Assembly: GCA_964495145.1 (NCBI GenBank)
Contig: CAZBUP010000037.1
Span: 1-9,162 of the forward strand
Origin: UBA6120 sp964495145
GTDB lineage: Bacteria; Bacillota_I; Bacilli_A; RFN20; CAG-826
DNA length: 9,162 bases
Reading direction: 5' to 3'
The notes under the pieces are model-generated. The model was given only the letters and a program-made list of their open reading frames with translations. It had not been told where the DNA came from and did no database searches. Numbering within the stretch: position 1 is the first letter of the stretch; each line of letters starts with the position of its first letter. The position numbers and the translations under genes were made by a program. This document shows, piece by piece, positions 5,573 to 9,162 of this stretch.

Positions 5573-7378
5573 TTAACGAGGTCCGCCGCCGCCACCAACG
5601 CCGGTTGAGTAATGAACGTTGGAGGTTGAAAAAGTCCAGCTGGCTACTTGCGTTCCTGGAGTATACACTCCGCCTTGATATAAACCATCGGTCGTACTCG
5701 TCGCATTGGCGTAACTTCCGCCACAGTACAACTTATACGTACCGGTACTGAAATATGGTGAACTGACGCAGATTGAGTAAGAATTCTTTGCGGGCTTGAA
5801 GGCCACTAAATGCGTGTTGTTACTATCGGTAATCACATACAACGAGGAACTGCCGACGACACTGGAATGACCGATTAAAGCCGAAAACTGACTGCCGGTG
5901 GTCGGGCCAACGGCCATGCCTTTGCTGCCGACGGCCACTAATAAACCTCCGGTAATCGATATGACCGAACCCGAGCCATCACCTTTATCAATCGGACCAT
6001 TGTTATCAACGGTTGGACCATTTACGATGGTTGTCCCTCCGGTAATGTAGATGCTCCCATTGCTGTCGAGGCCATCCCCGGCCGCATTCAAGTAGAGATA
6101 TCCCCCGGAAATGTTGACGAGGGGCTGACTGCTGGTGTCGGTGCGGGCGTTGACGCCGTCGTCGCTTGATGTAACGTGCGTCGTCCCTCCGGCAAAATTG
6201 ATCGTTAAGCCTTCGATTCCCTCATAGGATTTGGTGATATCGATGGTGCCCCCGTTGATGGAAACCGTCGTCTCGGCGTGGATGCCATCGTCGCCTGAAG
6301 AAGCCACGAGTGTCCCGCCGTTAATGGTGACGGTCCCATTGGAATGAATGGCGTCGTCCTGGCAATCAAGCGTAATCACGCCGCCGTTTACAATGACCGA
6401 CCAATCGCTTTTAAGGCCTTTATACGATTCGGATCCGGTCACCGTATAACCGCTGCCTTTGCCGCTTGTGGCGGCAATGGTCCCGCCGTCGATTTGCACA
6501 TAACGATACCCTTGGATGGCGTCCCGGGCGCTCGTGATGTCGATCATGCCATCGTTGATGCGGACATATCCTTTGGTCTCTTCGTCTTCGGTGTCGGCTT
6601 GGATGGCGTCTCCCGCGCTGGAAACCAATGTCAGGTCGGCATAATCGATTTCGACCGAGTCTTTGCCCTTCAAGGCGTTATTGACCGCGGTCACGTTGAC
6701 AATCGGATATTCGTCGGCTGAACCCTTGAACCTCAAATCGTTGCTGGAATGAATCCCGTTGTTGAATCGGCCATTGACGATCAGGGTGCCGGAACCGCGG
6801 ATGTTCAAATCGTCGCTCGAGAAAATGGCGGCTTTCGGATCTTCCTCAATCGCGTCTTCGTAGATATAACTGACCGCGTCGGTAAACGTGTTGACGGTCC
6901 CTTCGGTCAAATAGATGTTGGTCTTGTCGGCGTTGACGATGTAGATGGGGCTGTTCTTGGCGCTGGTCACGCTGACCCCGCTGAACACTAAATCAACCAC
7001 GTCGTCGCCCGAGGCGTCGACCTGGATTTGCAAATCACTGGCTTGGCCGGAAAATTCATAAACGCCGGCACCGGTTATGTACAAATAAGAACCCGAGAGC
7101 GAAACAAAGCCGTTATTGCCGGATATTTCCGCTCCGGACACACCCGATAAGACGATATAGGGATGAACGTCGGTCAAAGAGAGACTGCTGTCATCTTCGG
7201 TTGACACGACGCTGGAGGCACTCGTCGAACTGGCATCGGTCATTGAAGAATCCGTGACTTCCGATGTGATGGAAGTTGACGAATCGAATGAAGAAAACCA
7301 TGGGTAAGACGTCGCCTCGCAAGCCGATAATGGTAAAAGCAAAAGTAGTAAAACGATGAATAATGGTTTTTTCATCAT
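5573..7378 (-). CDS. Cthe_2159-like (DUF4353) carbohydrate-binding beta-helix lipoprotein
   Basis: A 601-residue surface lipoprotein. Residues 1-20 are a lipoprotein signal peptide with lipobox LSAC, lipidated Cys C20. Residues about 29-69 are a Ser/Thr/Asp-rich linker expected to hold the domain off the membrane. From about 70 to 590 it matches the DUF4353/Cthe_2159 type, with phrases such as GIHSSNDLRFKG, NALKGKDSVEI and DAIQGYRYVQIDGG. The rungs at about 297-442 repeat every 20-30 residues as INGGT...S..DDGIH, each one coil of a right-handed parallel beta-helix with Asp-rich turns. The founding member, from Clostridium thermocellum, binds cellulose and acidic sugars and has calcium sites. 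Here polysaccharide binding is inferred; no catalytic motif is visible. The tail ends in a glycine run, GVGGGGGPR. The start lies 4 bp after the stop of the upstream GLUG gene and has no clear ribosome binding site, so translation is probably coupled. ATG at 7375 is an equal alternative start. Confidence 0.9.
   Translation of the reverse strand: MMKKPLFIVLLLLLLPLSACEATSYPWFSSFDSSTSITSEVTDSSMTDASSTSASSVVSTEDDSSLSLTDVHPYIVLSGVSGAEISGNNGFVSLSGSYLYITGAGVYEFSGQASDLQIQVDASGDDVVDLVFSGVSVTSAKNSPIYIVNADKTNIYLTEGTVNTFTDAVSYIYEDAIEEDPKAAIFSSDDLNIRGSGTLIVNGRFNNGIHSSNDLRFKGSADEYPIVNVTAVNNALKGKDSVEIDYADLTLVSSAGDAIQADTEDEETKGYVRINDGMIDITSARDAIQGYRYVQIDGGTIAATSGKGSGYTVTGSESYKGLKSDWSVIVNGGVITLDCQDDAIHSNGTVTINGGTLVASSGDDGIHAETTVSINGGTIDITKSYEGIEGLTINFAGGTTHVTSSDDGVNARTDTSSQPLVNISGGYLYLNAAGDGLDSNGSIYITGGTTIVNGPTVDNNGPIDKGDGSGSVISITGGLLVAVGSKGMAVGPTTGSQFSALIGHSSVVGSSSLYVITDSNNTHLVAFKPAKNSYSICVSSPYFSTGTYKLYCGGSYANATSTTDGLYQGGVYTPGTQVASWTFSTSNVHYSTGVGGGGGPR
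6055..6490 (-). repeat. Beta-helix rung repeats within the DUF4353 protein
   Basis: Successive rungs at protein residues about 297-442 carry GG[TVY] followed by a short strand, then a D-[DG]-[AGI]-[IVL]-[HND] turn (DDAIHSN, DDGIHAE, YEGIEG, DDGVNAR, GDGLDSN). The DNA shows the same pattern as recurring CCGCCGTT and GATGCC-like words. This is internal protein repetition, not a mobile repeat. Confidence 0.75.
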
Positions 7379-7382
7379 GGCA

Positions 7383-8723
7383 TTATTCGATCGGCGAGAT
7401 GAAATTGACGACCCCGGACGTAATGGTCCAATAGTCGGTTTCCCAACCCATGGTGGTCACGGTGATGGTGTTCAAATCGGTGGCCGTGCCATAATCGCCG
7501 GTCCCATTCGATTTGCCCGACAACATGGTGGCCGTGCCAGCGTAATAAGAATTGGTGAGCGTCGAACCGGTCGTGTCATAAAGGCCGATTAAGGCGTTGA
7601 CGTAAGCCTTGGTGCCTGAGAGGGTTGCCCCAGTCACTTGGCTAGATGAAAGGGCGTTGGTCAAAGAAACGACGTGCCCGGCTTCCTTATCTTCATAGCG
7701 GCCCAAAATGCCTCCGGCATAGACTTTGTTCTCGGTGGAAGCGGTGGCCGCGACCGATCCCGAGGCATAGACGTCTTGAACCGCCATGTCGAAATCGGAG
7801 GCGTCATAGGCGGCAATCAGTCCGCCGGCATACGCCGGCTTGGCGCCGGAGATGGTGCTTGAAACATTGCCGGAAGCGTAGGCATCGTTGAGGGTGCCTC
7901 CTTGCATCAAGCCAAGGACTCCTCCGGCATAGGCTTGTTCTTCAATCGCTTCGCCGCCGTCCATGACCGCGGTCACGTCGCCGATGGCTTTGAGCATGTC
8001 AAGATCGGTTTCTGCCCCTTCGACTTCGCCGATGATCCCACCGGCCACGACTTTGTTGCCGCTCGTGGCGGAGATATCGACCGAGGCGTAAGCATTGCAT
8101 ATCTCGCCGCCCTCGCTCATGCCGACGATGCCTCCGACCTTAAGTCCGCTAGAGGTTGCCGTCACGTCAATGGCGCCCGTCGTCTTAACATTGATCAGAT
8201 TGCCGTAATTCTTGCCAACGATAGGTCCAATATATATTTTGCTGTCATTGATGACGGTTTCCCCGTCATATTCAGTTAAAGCCCCGGCAATATCGACGTC
8301 TTCGATAATGAGGTTATTAATGGTTCCCTCATTGACTCCGAATAACCCTAAAAATTCGTAAGCTTCGGTCATCGTGATCTCGCCTTCAATCGTCTCTTCG
8401 AGATCATAAACGAGGGTATCGGTATCGAAACTCAATCCGGAAATCGTGAAGTCGTTTCCGTCGAGCGTGCCGGTAAACGGCGCGCCTAAGAATCCAATCG
8501 GGGTCCAATCTTCTTCGAGGACGATGTCGGCCCCCAATTCATAATCGCCGTCTAAGTCGTTGGAGATGCCCGCCAATTCTTCGGCGGTGGTAATCCGTGG
8601 ATCGTCGAGCGAGGTGCTACTATCGCTGGATAGATTCTCCGACGCGGAACTTGCTTCCGACGAACTGGTCCCGCAGGCGCAAAGGAAGGTCGTGGCCAGT
8701 AAACATAGATATATTTTTTTCAT
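7383..8723 (-). CDS. GLUG-repeat surface lipoprotein
   Basis: A 446-residue lipoprotein, first gene of the operon. The signal peptide ends in LCAC with lipidated C17 and is followed by a Ser-rich linker to about residue 42. ITTAEELAGI and FTGTLDGNDFTISGL (83-97) form the usual N-terminal lead-in of GLUG proteins. GLUG-type repeats of about 35-45 residues follow at about 165-400. Each has a G-G-[IVL]-[IVL]-G core (IGPIVG, VGGIVG, AGGIIG, AGGVLG, AGGILG) then an N-x-Y-A-S-G-x-V strand (NAYASVDI, DAYASGNV, DVYASGSV). The end, MGWETDYWTITSGV, is the family's typical cap. GLUG repeats build beta-solenoid stalks in adhesins and cell-surface proteins; no enzyme motif or LPXTG anchor is present. GAGGAG lies 7 nt before the start and a promoter at 8767-8796. 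Surface binding or adhesion is inference. Confidence 0.88.
   Translation of the reverse strand: MKKIYLCLLATTFLCACGTSSSEASSASENLSSDSSTSLDDPRITTAEELAGISNDLDGDYELGADIVLEEDWTPIGFLGAPFTGTLDGNDFTISGLSFDTDTLVYDLEETIEGEITMTEAYEFLGLFGVNEGTINNLIIEDVDIAGALTEYDGETVINDSKIYIGPIVGKNYGNLINVKTTGAIDVTATSSGLKVGGIVGMSEGGEICNAYASVDISATSGNKVVAGGIIGEVEGAETDLDMLKAIGDVTAVMDGGEAIEEQAYAGGVLGLMQGGTLNDAYASGNVSSTISGAKPAYAGGLIAAYDASDFDMAVQDVYASGSVAATASTENKVYAGGILGRYEDKEAGHVVSLTNALSSSQVTGATLSGTKAYVNALIGLYDTTGSTLTNSYYAGTATMLSGKSNGTGDYGTATDLNTITVTTMGWETDYWTITSGVVNFISPIE
7524..8231 (-). repeat. Seven or so tandem GLUG-type protein repeats
   Basis: About seven copies at protein residues 165-400, visible in DNA as recurring CCTCCGGCAT words spaced roughly 100-140 bp apart (for example near 7710, 7822, 7920). 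They differ in length and sequence, so they are diverged units rather than fresh duplications, but homology could still allow copy-number change. Confidence 0.7.
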
Positions 8724-8730
8724 AGGAATT

Positions 8731-8736
8731 CTCCTC
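8731..8736 (-). promoter_or_regulatory. Ribosome binding site of the GLUG lipoprotein gene
   Basis: GAGGAG on the minus strand, 7 nt before the ATG at 8723. It contrasts with the second gene of the operon, which has no comparable site. Confidence 0.75.
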
Positions 8737-8766
8737 TATATATTTTAGAAACACGACGAAGGATCG

Positions 8767-8796
8767 ATTTTATTGGCGTTAGGGCTAAGTTTTCAA
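8767..8796 (-). promoter_or_regulatory. Promoter of the lipoprotein operon
   Basis: Minus-strand TTGAAA (8791-8796), an 18-nt spacer and TAAAAT (8767-8772), each five of six to the vegetative consensus. The -10 box ends 43 nt before the start codon, giving a leader of about 36 nt. It sits entirely between the hydrolase stop at 8827 and the lipoprotein start. Confidence 0.55.
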
Positions 8797-8826
8797 CAAT
8801 CTTTTTAAACCAGTCTTGGTAAACAA

Positions 8827-9162
8827 TTAACGAATGACGGGATAAGTTATGGTTTCGCCCACACGCAATAACCGGTACGGACATGGGCTTTGCCCATCCA
8901 GTGTGGACCTAATCGTTTCATTCGTCAAATCAAATTCGTGCATCGGGATGAATAATTTCGGTTTGATGACGGCCAAGGCTTGGACGGCTTCGCCCAAGTC
9001 CATGGTATAGGTGCCCCCGACCGGGAGAAAAGCCACGTCGACGCCTTGTGCCTGGGTCATCTCTTCAATCATGTCGGTATCCCCGCCATGATATAGGCGT
9101 ACCCCGCCCATGGTGATGATGTAGCCAACCCCAAATCCCTTCGGATGGTATTTGCGGGTCGA
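8827..9162 (-). CDS. Metallo-beta-lactamase-fold hydrolase, UPF0173/YtkL-like (C-terminal part, cut by window)
   Basis: The reading frame stays open to the window edge, so the visible 111 residues are the C-terminal half. Full-length relatives are about 225 residues. The frame upstream of the first visible ATG (9111) encodes KYHPKGFGVGYIIT, which is conserved family sequence, so 9111 is not the true start. Visible features are HGGDTD (the Asp is a metal ligand), DVAFLPVGGTYTMDLGEAVQAL, typical of UPF0173 metal-dependent hydrolases, and PKLFIPMHEFD, whose His is the last metal ligand. The N-terminal HxHxDH motif lies outside the window. The natural substrate of this family is not known. The protein is expected to be cytoplasmic. 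It has the same strand as the lipoprotein operon, but that operon has its own promoter in the 103-bp gap. Confidence 0.9.
   Translation of the reverse strand, partial: STRKYHPKGFGVGYIITMGGVRLYHGGDTDMIEEMTQAQGVDVAFLPVGGTYTMDLGEAVQALAVIKPKLFIPMHEFDLTNETIRSTLDGQSPCPYRLLRVGETITYPVIR

Noticed and set aside
7524..8231. CRISPR-like or mobile repeat array suggested by recurring CCTCCGGCAT words.
   Set aside because: The repeats are in frame, vary in length and sequence, and encode GLUG protein motifs.
6344..8279. Long plus-strand open frames opposite the lipoprotein genes (for example 6344-6721, 6749-6991, 7902-8279).
   Set aside because: They lie antisense to two well-supported repeat proteins, follow the repeat pattern of those genes, lack ribosome binding sites and show no recognisable domains.
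8807..8824. Hairpin ACCA/TGGT after the hydrolase gene as a terminator.
   Set aside because: The stem is only 4 bp with no adequate T tract, too weak to call.

Overview
The window looks like chromosomal DNA of a monoderm bacterium, probably Bacillota (Bacilli, possibly a lineage near the Mollicutes or Erysipelotrichia). The lineage is an inference. It rests on strong AGGAGG-type ribosome binding sites, a tRNA gene with an encoded CCA end, two lipobox lipoproteins and no outer-membrane proteins. It also rests on a large MMPL exporter of the type paired with TetR regulators in Bacillota. TGA is used as a stop and Trp is TGG, so the Mycoplasma code does not apply.

Layout. At the left edge is a tRNA-Ala(CGC) gene on the minus strand with its own promoter. 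Next comes a divergent pair: a TetR-family regulator (minus) and an 898-residue MMPL/RND-type membrane transporter (plus). Their 178-bp intergenic region carries a good promoter for the transporter with a 10-bp palindrome between the -35 and -10 boxes, and a second related inverted repeat on the regulator side. This is the arrangement of a local repressor controlling an exporter. The transporter ends at a hairpin terminator and converges on a minus-strand gene for a 466-residue secreted protein of unknown function that looks like two beta-sandwich domains.

A 367-bp non-coding stretch follows, holding a strong terminator and a 14-bp perfect palindrome. Then comes a two-gene minus-strand operon. 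The upstream gene encodes a GLUG-repeat lipoprotein and the downstream gene a Cthe_2159-like (DUF4353) carbohydrate-binding beta-helix lipoprotein. They are 4 bp apart, share one promoter (about 8767-8796) and end at the terminator at 5522-5552. This block is visibly more GC-rich than the rest. At the right edge is the C-terminal half of a YtkL/UPF0173-like metallo-beta-lactamase-fold hydrolase, cut by the window.

How the genes fit together. The left half is a self-contained regulator-exporter module. The right half is surface-oriented: three exported proteins, two of them probable repeat-fold lipoproteins, plausibly involved in binding polysaccharide or host/environmental surfaces. I see no mobile element, CRISPR array, toxin-antitoxin pair or defence system. 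The most unusual features are the triple repeat in the transporter's outer loop, the pairing of two solenoid lipoproteins in one operon, and the unrecognised secreted protein.
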